Notes under the pieces: model-generated
The model's input: only the letters and a program-made list of their open reading frames with translations
Told to the model about the DNA's origin: nothing
Database searches by the model: none
Made by a program: the position numbers and the translations under genes
NCBI RefSeq assembly: GCF_004118975.1
Contig: NZ_CP035376.1
Span: 2,170,001-2,234,000 of the forward strand
DNA: 64,000 nucleotides
Source of the DNA: Luteimonas sp. YGD11-2
Lineage (GTDB): Bacteria > Pseudomonadota > Gammaproteobacteria > Xanthomonadales > Xanthomonadaceae
Direction of reading: 5' to 3'
Shown: positions 1 through 7,720 of the stretch, in pieces
How the letters are laid out: the number at the start of each line of letters is the position of its first letter
Position numbering within the stretch: position 1 is the first letter of the stretch

Positions 1-130
1 CCACCTTGCGGATGTAGTCGGCGTCCACCTTGCCGACGTCGGCCATGGTGCGGGTATGGAGCGCGTCGAGCTCGGCACCGAAGGCGTCGAGCTGCTGTTC
101 GCTGAGGCGTACTGCTTTGGTCTTGGACAT
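1..130 (-). CDS. desB: Fatty-acid (acyl-CoA) desaturase, N-terminus only (DesB-like)
   Basis: Only the first 43 codons are inside the window; the gene runs off the left edge. The visible residues (MSKTKAVRLSEQQLDAFGAE...) are a soluble, charged N-terminus before any histidine box or membrane segment, so the family call rests mostly on context. It begins 13 bp after the stop of a ferredoxin reductase with a C-terminal 2Fe-2S domain, and a TetR regulator lies divergently upstream. That is the desT-desC-desB layout of Pseudomonas aeruginosa, where DesB introduces a double bond into acyl-CoA in the membrane using electrons from DesC. Alternative: another DesC-coupled monooxygenase. Confidence 0.65.
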   Translation of the reverse strand, partial: MSKTKAVRLSEQQLDAFGAELDALHTRTMADVGKVDADYIRKV

Positions 131-143
131 GTCGTTCCGCATT

Positions 144-1247
144 TCAGAGATCGAGGACGAGGTCGGTCAGCGCACTGTTCACGCACAGCTTCAGCGCGTG
201 CGTCGGCTCTTCGCCGGCGCTGCCGGTGCGCAGGTCGCGCACGGCGCCGGCGGACTTGCCGCAGGCGCAGGTGTTGCAGATGCCCATCCGGCAGCCGGAG
301 CGTGGCTTGAGGCCTTCGGCTTCCAGCGCGTCGAGCAGGGCCACGCCACGCGGCAGCTGCAGTTCGCGCCCGCTGCGCGCCAGGCGCACCGACACCGTGC
401 CGGTATCGTCGGCAGGCGGGCGCGGCAGGGGCGTAAACGCCTCGGTGCGCAGCAGCGGCACGCGGCCGTCCAGCAGCGTCTCCACGGTGGCGATGAAACC
501 GCCGGGGCCGCAGGCGTAGGTCTGGCGGCCGGCATGGTCGGCCACCACGGCGTCCAGCAGCGCGGCGTCGATGCGCCCGCCGGCCTCGTCGCCGGCCGCC
601 GGCATTTCACCGGTGAGCACGAAACGCACGTCGAAGCCGGCATGGCGGGCGGCCAGTGCACGCAGTTCGTCGGCAAAGCAGAACTCGGCGCGGGTACGCG
701 CCCAGTACAGCAGGGTCACCGGGGCGGGCATGCCCTGCGCGGCCAGCTGGCGTACCAGCGCCATCAGCGGGGTGATGCCGCTGCCGGCGGCAAGCAGCAA
801 CCACGGCGTGGTGGTGTTGGCCGGCACCAGCAGCTCGCCAAAGCCCGGCCCGATGTCGAGCACATCACCGATCCGCGCCGGATTCAGCAGGTGGCGACTC
901 ATCCGGCCGCCCTCCACGCCCTTTACCGTCACGCTGATGCGGCCATCGGCATGCACCGGCGCATCCAGGCTGTAGCTGCGGGTCACGCGGATGCCATCGA
1001 TGACGGCCGTCAGGTTGACGTGCTGGCCCGGCAGTGCGCCCGCCCAGTGGCGGTTCGGCTTGAGCACCAGGGTCACCGCGCCGGCAGCCGCGGGCGCATG
1101 GCCGACGATACGTGCCAGCGGGCGCTCCCAGGTCCAGGTCGGATGCAGGCGCTGGGCCCAGAAATCGAACACCGGCGGTGGCATGAAGGCACCGGCCACC
1201 TGGGTCAGGCGACTGCGGCGGGCTTTCTGGCTGAGGAGGGCTGACAT
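144..1247 (-). CDS. desC: Ferredoxin reductase partner of the desaturase (DesC-like)
   Basis: Flavin- and iron-sulphur-dependent electron donor of 367 residues. In order it has an FAD-binding FNR-type domain with the RSYSLD motif, an NAD(P)-binding domain with AAGSGITPLMAL, and a C-terminal plant-type [2Fe-2S] domain with CRMGICNTC and a later LC cysteine. It should pass electrons from NAD(P)H to the desaturase encoded 13 bp downstream. The ATG at 1247 is preferred although it lacks a clear ribosome site. An in-frame ATG at 1295 would add 16 residues but would run through the palindromes of the shared promoter. Family known from P. aeruginosa DesC; role here inferred. Confidence 0.85.
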   Translation of the reverse strand: MSALLSQKARRSRLTQVAGAFMPPPVFDFWAQRLHPTWTWERPLARIVGHAPAAAGAVTLVLKPNRHWAGALPGQHVNLTAVIDGIRVTRSYSLDAPVHADGRISVTVKGVEGGRMSRHLLNPARIGDVLDIGPGFGELLVPANTTTPWLLLAAGSGITPLMALVRQLAAQGMPAPVTLLYWARTRAEFCFADELRALAARHAGFDVRFVLTGEMPAAGDEAGGRIDAALLDAVVADHAGRQTYACGPGGFIATVETLLDGRVPLLRTEAFTPLPRPPADDTGTVSVRLARSGRELQLPRGVALLDALEAEGLKPRSGCRMGICNTCACGKSAGAVRDLRTGSAGEEPTHALKLCVNSALTDLVLDL

Positions 1248-1255
1248 GGGAGCGA

Positions 1256-1292
1256 ATGTACACGCATCCTTACAGGCGTGTATACACGTGTG
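1256..1292. promoter_or_regulatory. Palindromic operator region between desC and desT
   Basis: Contains a perfect 12-bp palindrome CGTGTATACACG (1277-1288). An overlapping ACACGTGT (1284-1291) and a 7-bp inverted repeat TACACGC/GCGTGTA (1259-1265 and 1276-1282) lie with it. The whole sits between the divergent desC and TetR start codons. The TACACGTGT core resembles, from memory, FabR/DesT-type operators that sense acyl-CoA saturation. Binding by the adjacent regulator is inference. Confidence 0.6.
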
Positions 1293-1394
1293 CATTAAAT
1301 GCGGGGAGGGTCACAACCGGGATTCAGGCAGGTGATCGCGCGTTGTCACGGGCTGCTGCATGCCCGGCGTCGGACCATACGGTGAGGCACTGCT

Positions 1395-2084
1395 ATGCTC
1401 ACGCCTCGTCCGTCACCCTGGCAGCCCGTGTCCGTGAGCACTCCAGCGCCTGCAGGCGTCGAGGCCGCCGCCCCCGACGGCCCCGGCCGCAAGCCGACCA
1501 TCACCCGCGATGATCTCATCGCCGCCGCCCTGCGCCTGCTCGGTCCGCACCGCAGCGTGTCGACGCTGAGCCTGCGCGAGATCGCCCGCGAGGCCGGAAT
1601 CGCCCCCAACAGCTTCTACCGCCAGTTCCACGACATGGACGAACTGGCCGTGGCGCTGATCGACGTGGCCGGTGAATCGCTGCGCCGGATCATCGGTGAT
1701 GCGCGCAAGCGCGCCGTGTCAGGGCGCAGCATCGTGCGCGGGTCGCTGGAAATCTTCATGGAGCGGCTGCGCGCCGACGACAAGCTGCTGCATGCGCTGC
1801 TGCGCGAGGGCACGGTCGGCTCGGATGCCTACAAGCGTGCGGTGGACCGCCAGCTGCACTTCTTCGCCGAGGAACTGCAGGCCGATCTGGTCCGCATCGC
1901 CGCCGCGCAGGGGGCGCGCTTCCACCGCCCGGACCTCGTCGCCCGGGCGATCACCCGGCTGGTGTTCGCCATGGGCGGCACCGCGCTGGATTCGCCACCG
2001 GCGCAGGACGAGGTGCTGGTGGAGGAACTGGCGCAGATGATCCGCATGCTGCTGCGCGGCGCGCAGGCCCTGAGCCGCGAATAG
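1395..2084 (+). CDS. desT: TetR-family regulator of unsaturated fatty-acid synthesis (DesT/FabR-like)
   Basis: A 229-residue TetR protein. After a Pro/Ala-rich N-terminal tail of about 30 residues, the helix-turn-helix (TLSLREIAREAGIAPNSFYR) occupies roughly residues 57-77. A helical ligand-binding domain follows. Divergent placement next to desC/desB, with palindromes between them, matches DesT, which senses the acyl-CoA pool and controls the desaturase operon. The ATG at 1395 gives the tail; a GTG 36 bp downstream (1431) would give a length closer to DesT (about 209). Ligand specificity cannot be read from sequence. Confidence 0.8.
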   Translation: MLTPRPSPWQPVSVSTPAPAGVEAAAPDGPGRKPTITRDDLIAAALRLLGPHRSVSTLSLREIAREAGIAPNSFYRQFHDMDELAVALIDVAGESLRRIIGDARKRAVSGRSIVRGSLEIFMERLRADDKLLHALLREGTVGSDAYKRAVDRQLHFFAEELQADLVRIAAAQGARFHRPDLVARAITRLVFAMGGTALDSPPAQDEVLVEELAQMIRMLLRGAQALSRE

Positions 2085-2235
2085 CAACGGGCGCTCCAGC
2101 GCGCAGGCCGCTGCCAGCAGGACACCCGGATACGCGGACAGCGGCGCCGGCGGTCGCCGCGGGCCACGCCGCACACTGACTGGGGCTGGCCGGCGGCGCC
2201 GTATGATGACCACCCCGCCCTCGCACCGAGCCGCC

Positions 2236-2997
2236 ATGCCCCTGATCGAGACCATCGCCCACGACCGCATCCGCGAACTGCGCCTGGCGCGCCCGCCGGT
2301 CAATGCGCTCGATCCCTTGCTGTGCGATGAACTGGTGCTCGCGATCGAGACCGCGGTGGCCGATGGCGCCGACGGCCTGGTGCTGTCCGGCGGGCCGAAG
2401 GTGTTCTCCGCCGGCCTCGACGTGCCCTACCTGCTCTCGGTGCAGGACGACCGCCACGTGCTGCGCGCCGCCTGGGACAGCTTCTTCAATGCCGCCTATG
2501 CGCTGGCGGCCTGCCCGGTCCCGGTGATCGCCGCGATCGGTGGCCATGCCCCGGCCGGTGGCTGCGTGCTCGCCCTGTGCTGCGACGCGCGGATCATGGC
2601 CGCCGGCCCCTATTCGATCGGTCTCAACGAGACCCAGGTCGGCCTGCGCATGCCGGTCGGCGTGCTGCGGCTGATGCAGCGCACCGTGGGCCAGCGCCAG
2701 GCCGAGCGCCTGGTGGTGCCCGGGCTGATGCTGGACGCCGAGCAGGCGCTGGCCATCGGCCTGGTCGACGAGGTCGTCGGGGTCGACGAGGTCGTGACCC
2801 GCGCGGTCATCCGGCTGCAGGCGCTGGCTGCCTTGCCGCGCACGCCGATGCTGGCGACGCGTGCGCTCACCCGTGCCGATCTCGTCGAGGCGATGTCGCC
2901 CGCGGCGCTGGAACTCGACGCGATGATCGACGCCTGGTTCGACCCGGATCCGCAGGCGGCGCTGCATGCGCTGGTGGCGCGGCTGGGCAAGCGCTGA
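2236..2997 (+). CDS. Crotonase-family protein, probably delta3-delta2-enoyl-CoA isomerase type
   Basis: A 253-residue crotonase fold. The oxyanion-hole segments are FSAGLDV and GHAPAGGCVLALCCDARIM. The stretch SIGLNETQVGLRMP closely matches mitochondrial ECI1-type isomerases, whose catalytic glutamate lies in NETQ. This favours isomerisation of 3-enoyl-CoA to trans-2-enoyl-CoA during unsaturated fatty-acid beta-oxidation over hydration, and only one of the two hydratase glutamates is evident. The ATG at 2236 is preferred over one at 2203, which would add 11 unconserved residues. It stands alone, co-directional with the desT gene, and a link to unsaturated lipid metabolism is plausible but inferred. 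Confidence 0.75.
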   Translation: MPLIETIAHDRIRELRLARPPVNALDPLLCDELVLAIETAVADGADGLVLSGGPKVFSAGLDVPYLLSVQDDRHVLRAAWDSFFNAAYALAACPVPVIAAIGGHAPAGGCVLALCCDARIMAAGPYSIGLNETQVGLRMPVGVLRLMQRTVGQRQAERLVVPGLMLDAEQALAIGLVDEVVGVDEVVTRAVIRLQALAALPRTPMLATRALTRADLVEAMSPAALELDAMIDAWFDPDPQAALHALVARLGKR

Positions 2998-3095
2998 CCC
3001 GAAGTCCTTCGACTGCGGGCGTCGTCAACCACGTTCGCGGCGCCCGGGGTCCCCGCAGCAGCAGGGCGCAGCGCGGATGCCGCGCGCAATGGCGG

Positions 3096-3947
3096 TCAGG
3101 CGCCGGTGGCAACCGGCCGCGCAGGATCCTCGATCCAGCCACTCCATGAGCCGCCGTACAGGCGCGCGCCCTCGAGGCCGGCATGCGCCATCGCCAGCAG
3201 GTGATGGCAGGCGGTCACCCCGGAGCCGCACATCGCCACCATCTCCCCGGCACCGCGTGCGCCGAGCAGTGATTCGAACTCCCGGCGCAGTTCCGCAGCC
3301 GGCTTGAAGCGGCCATCGCGCAGGTTCTGCGCGTAGGGGCGGTTGACCGCGCCGGGCACGTGGCCGGCGACGCGATCGATCGGTTCGACCTCGCCGCGGA
3401 AGCGTTCGCCCGCGCGTGCATCCACCAGCAGGCCACCCGACGCGAGATGCGCCTGCACGCCCGCAGCTTCGAGCGGGGGCATCCGCCAGGACAGCGACCG
3501 GACGACGACCGGCGCCGGTACCGGTTGATCGCCCGTGACCGGCAATCCCAGTGCCTGCCAGCGTGCCCAGCCGCCATCCAGCACCGCCACCCGAGCGAAG
3601 CCCGCGGCACGCAGCAGGCACCACAGCCGCGCGGCGAAGGCGCCGTCGCCATCGTCGTAGGCGACCACCTGATGGTCGGCATCGACGCCCCAGCCGGCGA
3701 GCGTGTCCGCGAACGCCGATGCCGATGGCCACGGATGCCGGCCTTTCCCGGGGGCGTGCGGCCCGGACAGGTCGCGGTCGAGATGCGCATATCGCGCACC
3801 GGGCACGTGGCTGCGCTGCCACGCGGCTTCGCCCGCGTCCGGATCCGGGAGCGCGAAGCGGCAATCCACGACCACCACCTCGGGCCGGCCAAGGGCCGTA
3901 TGCAGCTCCTCGCAATCCACCAGCGTGGTCCACACCGGCGTACTCAT
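3096..3947 (-). CDS. sseA: 3-Mercaptopyruvate/thiosulfate sulfurtransferase
   Basis: A 283-residue two-domain rhodanese. The inactive N-terminal domain carries VVDCRFALPD and the CYDD-like VAYDDGDGAFAARLWC. The C-terminal domain has the active-site loop CGSGVTACHH, and the CGSGVTAC form is typical of mercaptopyruvate sulfurtransferases rather than CRKGVTA thiosulfate enzymes. It transfers sulfane sulfur to thiophilic acceptors in the cytoplasm. The start ATG overlaps the stop of the upstream Nudix gene by four bases (ATGA at 3944-3947), which fixes the start and suggests translational coupling in a DUF1289-Nudix-sseA operon. Confidence 0.92.
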   Translation of the reverse strand: MSTPVWTTLVDCEELHTALGRPEVVVVDCRFALPDPDAGEAAWQRSHVPGARYAHLDRDLSGPHAPGKGRHPWPSASAFADTLAGWGVDADHQVVAYDDGDGAFAARLWCLLRAAGFARVAVLDGGWARWQALGLPVTGDQPVPAPVVVRSLSWRMPPLEAAGVQAHLASGGLLVDARAGERFRGEVEPIDRVAGHVPGAVNRPYAQNLRDGRFKPAAELRREFESLLGARGAGEMVAMCGSGVTACHHLLAMAHAGLEGARLYGGSWSGWIEDPARPVATGA

Positions 3948-4582
3948 GCCGCGGCCTCCCGCAGCGCTGCCAGCCGCTCGCGCAGGTTGAACAGGATCGA
4001 TGCGGTCGCGCCCCAGATGCGGTGCGGCGTGCACAGCGGGTCGCTGCGGAACTGCAGCACCTGCCGTTCGCGGCCGCGGTACTCGATGGCGATGCGCTCG
4101 AGGCTGGTCTCGGCCAGCAGCCAGGCCAGCGGCACTTCGAACACCTCGGCGACCTCGCCCGGATCGGGCCGTGCGATGAAATCCGGGCTGATGCGCGCCA
4201 CCGCCGGCAGCACGCGGAAGCCGCTGACCGTCAGCAGCGGGTCGAGGAAGCCCAGCGGTTCGACCTGGCTGGCGGCAAGGCCGATCTCCTCGGCCGCCTC
4301 GCGCAGCGCCGCGGCCAGTGAATCGGCGTCCGCGGGCTCGACGCGGCCGCCGGGAAAGCTCACCTGGCCGGGGTGGTGGCGCAGGTTCTCGTTGCGCAGC
4401 GTCAGCACCACGCGCAACCCATCGTCGCGGCCCACCAGGCCCACCAGCACGCCGGCCTGGGCGTGCACGCGCGCGTCCGGCAGCAGATCGTGCAGTTCGT
4501 CGAGATTCCAGCCCTCGCCGGTGGGCGGGTGCCGCAGCGGGTGCAGCACCCGCGCGATTCCCTCCAGCGTCGGGCCCGCCAT
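3944..4582 (-). CDS. Nudix hydrolase, CoA pyrophosphatase type (NudL-like)
   Basis: A 212-residue Nudix protein. The UPF0035/CoA-diphosphatase motif LTLRNENLRHHPGQVSFPGG runs straight into the Nudix box, with REAAEEIGL supplying the metal-binding glutamates. This pair is the signature of NudL/PCD1 enzymes, which cleave CoA and acyl-CoA to 4'-phosphopantetheine and 3',5'-ADP. The ATG at 4582 lies 2 bp after the stop of the DUF1289 gene. A longer frame upstream would overlap that gene and has no conserved sequence. The stop overlaps the sseA start. Substrate is inferred from the motif. Confidence 0.88.
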   Translation of the reverse strand: MAGPTLEGIARVLHPLRHPPTGEGWNLDELHDLLPDARVHAQAGVLVGLVGRDDGLRVVLTLRNENLRHHPGQVSFPGGRVEPADADSLAAALREAAEEIGLAASQVEPLGFLDPLLTVSGFRVLPAVARISPDFIARPDPGEVAEVFEVPLAWLLAETSLERIAIEYRGRERQVLQFRSDPLCTPHRIWGATASILFNLRERLAALREAAA

Positions 4583-4584
4583 GG

Positions 4585-4785
4585 TCACGTCCGCTGCGCC
4601 TCGCGCTCGGGCAGCACCACGTCCATGAAGTGCTGGCGCTCGGCCTCGCCCATCTGCGCCCAGCGGGTGATCTCGTCGATGCTGCGATGGCAGCCGTCGC
4701 ACAGACCGGCAGCGTCGAGCGTGCACACGCCGATACAGGGCGTGAGCACCGGGCGCAATGGCATGTAGGCGGTCATGCCGGACAT
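4585..4785 (-). CDS. DUF1289 small cysteine-rich protein
   Basis: A 66-residue protein of the DUF1289 family, recognised by TPCIGVCTLDAAGLCDGCHR and the following EITRWAQMGEAER. The four cysteines in CxxxC/CxxC spacing suggest metal binding, perhaps an Fe-S or zinc site; function is not established. It is the first gene of the DUF1289-Nudix-sseA operon. Start is uncertain between ATGs at 4785 and 4776; neither has a strong ribosome site. Confidence 0.85.
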   Translation of the reverse strand: MSGMTAYMPLRPVLTPCIGVCTLDAAGLCDGCHRSIDEITRWAQMGEAERQHFMDVVLPEREAQRT

Positions 4786-4865
4786 TGTATTGGCGCGACG
4801 GTGAATCCGCAGGCGCCTGGATACAGGGCTGCAGCGTTCGCGGCGCATCCGCGTCACCAACAGAA

Positions 4866-4885
4866 ACGCCGCCCGGAGGCGGCGT
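4866..4885 (-). terminator. Hairpin downstream of the FKBP gene
   Basis: Perfect 8-bp stem ACGCCGCC/GGCGGCGT with a 4-nt loop, followed on the minus strand by TTTCTG. It lies 43 bp after the stop of the FKBP gene and just upstream of the DUF1289 operon, so it probably separates the two transcription units. The U-tract is weak. Confidence 0.6.
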
Positions 4886-4928
4886 GCTGTTGAGGCGGCG
4901 TGCTGCTATTGCGTGGTGCGGACGACGA

Positions 4929-5630
4929 TCAGTTGATGCTCACCAGCTTGACGTCGAACACGACTGCCTGGTTCGGGCCGATCGGCGACTGCGGCGAGTT
5001 GCCGTAGGCCTTCTCCGGCGGCATCACGATTTCCCAGCGCGCGCCGGTCGGCATCTGCGCCAGTGCCTCGCGCAGGCCCACGAGCGGGATCTGGTCCATG
5101 CGCACGCTCACCGGGCCGGCCTGCTGGCCTTCCTGGGCGACCGAAGTGTCGACGAAGGTCTGGCCGGTCGACAGGCTGCCCTTGTAGTTGATCGACACTT
5201 CGCTGTTCGGGGTCGGCTTGGCGCCACTGCCGGCCTCGATCACGCGGTACTGCACGCCGCCGGCCAGCGACTGCACGCCGGCCTTGGCGCGGTTCTGCGC
5301 AAGGAAGGCATCGCTGCGGGTCTTGTTCTCGCCGGCGACGCGCTCGAACTCGGCGCGGGCCTTGGCCAGCTGGCGCTGCTGCATGTTCTCGACCGCACTG
5401 CGCAGCTGGTCGACCGGCACGGTGGGATCGCGGCGTGCGTAGCCGTCCTGCAGCGCCTTGATGACGGTATCGACGTTGACCTGCTCGCCGCTCTCGATCA
5501 GGTTGCGGCCCAGGTCGTAACCGAGCGCGTAGCTCAGCCGTCCCTGCTCCGACGAGGTGTCCTGGGCGACGGCGGCGCCGGCGGTCAGGGTCAGTGCCGC
5601 CAGGGAAGCGGCCAGCAAACGCAACTTCAT
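4929..5630 (-). CDS. Exported FKBP-type peptidyl-prolyl isomerase (FkpA/Mip family)
   Basis: A 233-residue protein. A Sec signal peptide (MKLRLLAASLAALTLTAGAAVAQ) is followed by an N-terminal dimerisation domain starting QGRLSYALGYDLGRNL and a long charged helix (about residues 75-115). The C-terminal FKBP domain from about residue 125 has INYKGSLSTGQTFVDTS, MPTGARWEIVMPPEKAYG and AVVFDVKLVSI. This is the FkpA/Mip arrangement: a V-shaped periplasmic dimer that catalyses prolyl isomerisation and helps fold outer-membrane proteins. It is divergent from echA with a 207-bp intergenic region. There is no lipobox, so it is likely soluble. Confidence 0.9.
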   Translation of the reverse strand: MKLRLLAASLAALTLTAGAAVAQDTSSEQGRLSYALGYDLGRNLIESGEQVNVDTVIKALQDGYARRDPTVPVDQLRSAVENMQQRQLAKARAEFERVAGENKTRSDAFLAQNRAKAGVQSLAGGVQYRVIEAGSGAKPTPNSEVSINYKGSLSTGQTFVDTSVAQEGQQAGPVSVRMDQIPLVGLREALAQMPTGARWEIVMPPEKAYGNSPQSPIGPNQAVVFDVKLVSIN

Positions 5631-5837
5631 TCGGTGGATCTCCGAGAATTTTTCCGGTTTGAGTCGTTCCCGACGGCACGCCCCGGGGGCGCGCGGAGGA
5701 ACGGGTTAGGATAACGACCGCCGGGCTTAACTGCCACTGACGGCGTCCCTCCGACAAGCCCCCCGGGTGGTGAGTTCCCCGGAGGCGCGGAGCCGTTCAC
5801 GCATGACACCACATTTCGACCTCCGGAAACGAATCGC

Positions 5838-6620
5838 ATGACCGAATCCCTGCTCCTGGTTGCCGACGACGGCGCCGTGCGCACCCTGACCATCAACCGG
5901 CCGGACAAGCTCAACGCGCTCAACGCCGCCACTCTCGACGCCCTGCTGGTCGCCTTCGAGGATGCTGCCGAGAACCCCGCGGTGCGCACTGTGGTGCTGA
6001 CCGGCGCCGGGCCCAAGGCGTTCGTCGCCGGGGCCGACATCGCCGAGATGGCCGACCTGCCGCCGGTTGCCGGGCGCGATTTCTCGCAGCGCGGCCAGCG
6101 CCTGATGCGGCGTATCGAGACCTTCCCCAAGCCGGTCGTGGCGATGGTCAACGGCTTCGCGCTGGGCGGCGGGCTGGAGCTGGCGATGGCCTGCCACCTG
6201 CGCATCGGTGCCGACACCGCGAAGGTCGGCCAGCCCGAGATCAACCTTGGCCTGGTGCCGGGTTTCGGCGGCACCCAGCGTCTGCTGCGCCTCGCCGGCC
6301 GTGCTGCGACCCTCGAGCTGTGCCTGACCGGCACACCGATCGATGCCGCGCGCGCGCAGGCACTGGGCATCCTCACCCGCGTGGTGCCGGCGGATGAATT
6401 GGCCGCCGCCACCCGCACGCTGGCGGCGCAGCTGGCCGCGGCGGCGCCGCTGGCGCTGCGCGCGATCCTCGACTGCGTGCACGTCGGCGGCGAGTGCGCG
6501 ATGAGCGAAGGCCTCGAGTACGAGACCGCGCAGTTCGGGCTGATGTTCGCCACCGAGGACATGCGCGAAGGCACCCGCGCCTTCCTCGAGCGCCGCAAGC
6601 CGGACTTCAGCGGGCGCTGA
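5838..6620 (+). CDS. Enoyl-CoA hydratase
   Basis: A canonical 260-residue crotonase. LTGAGPKAFVAGADIAEM forms the first oxyanion-hole segment. NGFALGGGLELAMACH carries the first catalytic glutamate, and GQPEINLGLVPGFGGTQRL the second. Both glutamates being present supports hydration of trans-2-enoyl-CoA in beta-oxidation, in contrast to the isomerase-like relative at 2.2 kb. The frame is followed 5 bp later by the unknown 124-residue gene and then nth, probably one transcript. Confidence 0.92.
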   Translation: MTESLLLVADDGAVRTLTINRPDKLNALNAATLDALLVAFEDAAENPAVRTVVLTGAGPKAFVAGADIAEMADLPPVAGRDFSQRGQRLMRRIETFPKPVVAMVNGFALGGGLELAMACHLRIGADTAKVGQPEINLGLVPGFGGTQRLLRLAGRAATLELCLTGTPIDAARAQALGILTRVVPADELAAATRTLAAQLAAAAPLALRAILDCVHVGGECAMSEGLEYETAQFGLMFATEDMREGTRAFLERRKPDFSGR

Positions 6621-6625
6621 AAGCC

Positions 6626-7000
6626 ATGCACGCGCCCGACCCGCACCGACTGCTCGCGCTGCTGGCCACCGACGACGTCGACGCGGCCATCGAGGCGGGC
6701 CTGGCCGAGCTGACCGATTCAGAGCTGGCCGATGCCGGGCTCGCCGGGCTGGCAGCGGCGGACGCGGCCCGGCTGCGCGAGGCGCGCGACCGCCTGCACG
6801 CGGCCTGGGCCGCGCGCGAACGCTATCGCGCGCGCAACGAACGCCTGGCGCGCCGCGCCGCCGAACGCGAGGCACGGCGCCAGGCCGCGCTGGCGCCGCC
6901 AAAAGCCGCCACGCCGAGCGCGCGGCCCGCCCTGCCGGCCGCCGCCGCGGCCGCACTGGCCCGTGCGCGCAGCCGTGCGCAGCGCCCCGCCGACTCCTGA
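6626..7000 (+). CDS. Hypothetical Ala/Arg-rich helical protein between echA and nth
   Basis: Not recognised. The 124-residue frame starts at an ATG 5 bp after echA and ends 5 bp before nth, so the spacing supports a real gene. The first 50 residues (LLALLATDDVDAAIEAGLAEL and after) predict amphipathic helices. The middle is a strongly basic coiled-coil-like segment of Arg, Ala and Glu, and the tail is Ala/Pro-rich. No signal peptide or membrane span. Composition suggests a nucleic-acid-associated or structural protein, but no function is claimed. High GC could by itself keep such a frame open. Confidence 0.6.
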   Translation: MHAPDPHRLLALLATDDVDAAIEAGLAELTDSELADAGLAGLAAADAARLREARDRLHAAWAARERYRARNERLARRAAEREARRQAALAPPKAATPSARPALPAAAAAALARARSRAQRPADS

Positions 7001-7005
7001 TCCAT

Positions 7006-7680
7006 ATGCCCGAACGCAATTCACCGCGGCGCCGCGGCCGCACGCTGACCCGCGCCGAGATCCACGAGATGTTCGAGCGGCTGTCTGCACTGAATCCGAA
7101 GCCGACCACCGAGCTCGAATACAGCTCGCCGTTCGAGCTGCTGGTGGCGGTGACGCTGTCGGCACAGTCCACCGACGTCGGCGTCAACAAGGCCACGCGC
7201 CGGCTGTTCCCTGTCGCCAATACCCCGGCGGCGATCCTGGCGCTGGGCGAGGACGGGCTGAAGCGCTACATCTCCACCATCGGTCTCTACAACGCCAAGG
7301 CGAAGAACGTGATCGCCGCCTGCCGGATGCTCGTGGAGCAGCACGGCGGCGAGGTACCGCGTGATCGCGCATCGCTGGAGGCGCTGCCGGGGGTGGGCCG
7401 CAAGACCGCCAACGTCGTACTCAACACCGCCTTCGGCGAGCCGACCATGGCGGTCGACACGCATATCTTCCGGGTCTCCAACCGCACGGGCCTGGCGCCA
7501 GGAAAGAACGTACGTGAGGTCGAGGACGGGTTGCTCAAGCGCATCCCGAAGCAGTTCCTGCACGACGCCCACCACTGGCTGATCCTGCACGGCCGCTACG
7601 TCTGCAAGGCACGCAGGCCGGAATGCCCGGCCTGCGTGATCCGCGATCTCTGCCGCTACCCCGACAAGACGCTCCTCTGA
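7006..7680 (+). CDS. nth: Endonuclease III (DNA glycosylase/AP lyase)
   Basis: A 224-residue base-excision repair enzyme. The HhH motif LPGVGRKTANVVLN carries the Schiff-base lysine, and VDTHIFRVSNR the catalytic aspartate. The [4Fe-4S] cluster loop CKARRPECPACVIRDLC near the C-terminus has the usual C-x6-C-x2-C-x5-C spacing. It removes oxidised pyrimidines and cuts the AP site by beta-elimination. Length and all key residues are normal. It is the last gene of the echA-orf-nth cluster. Confidence 0.95.
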   Translation: MPERNSPRRRGRTLTRAEIHEMFERLSALNPKPTTELEYSSPFELLVAVTLSAQSTDVGVNKATRRLFPVANTPAAILALGEDGLKRYISTIGLYNAKAKNVIAACRMLVEQHGGEVPRDRASLEALPGVGRKTANVVLNTAFGEPTMAVDTHIFRVSNRTGLAPGKNVREVEDGLLKRIPKQFLHDAHHWLILHGRYVCKARRPECPACVIRDLCRYPDKTLL

Positions 7681-7720
7681 CCGTACGCCAGAAGGGTGTA
7701 CCCCATGACCCCGGCGATGC

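Noticed and set aside
5727..7220. Minus-strand frame of about 500 codons opposite echA and nth
   Set aside because: Antisense to conserved enzymes; Arg/Ala/Gly-rich without motifs.
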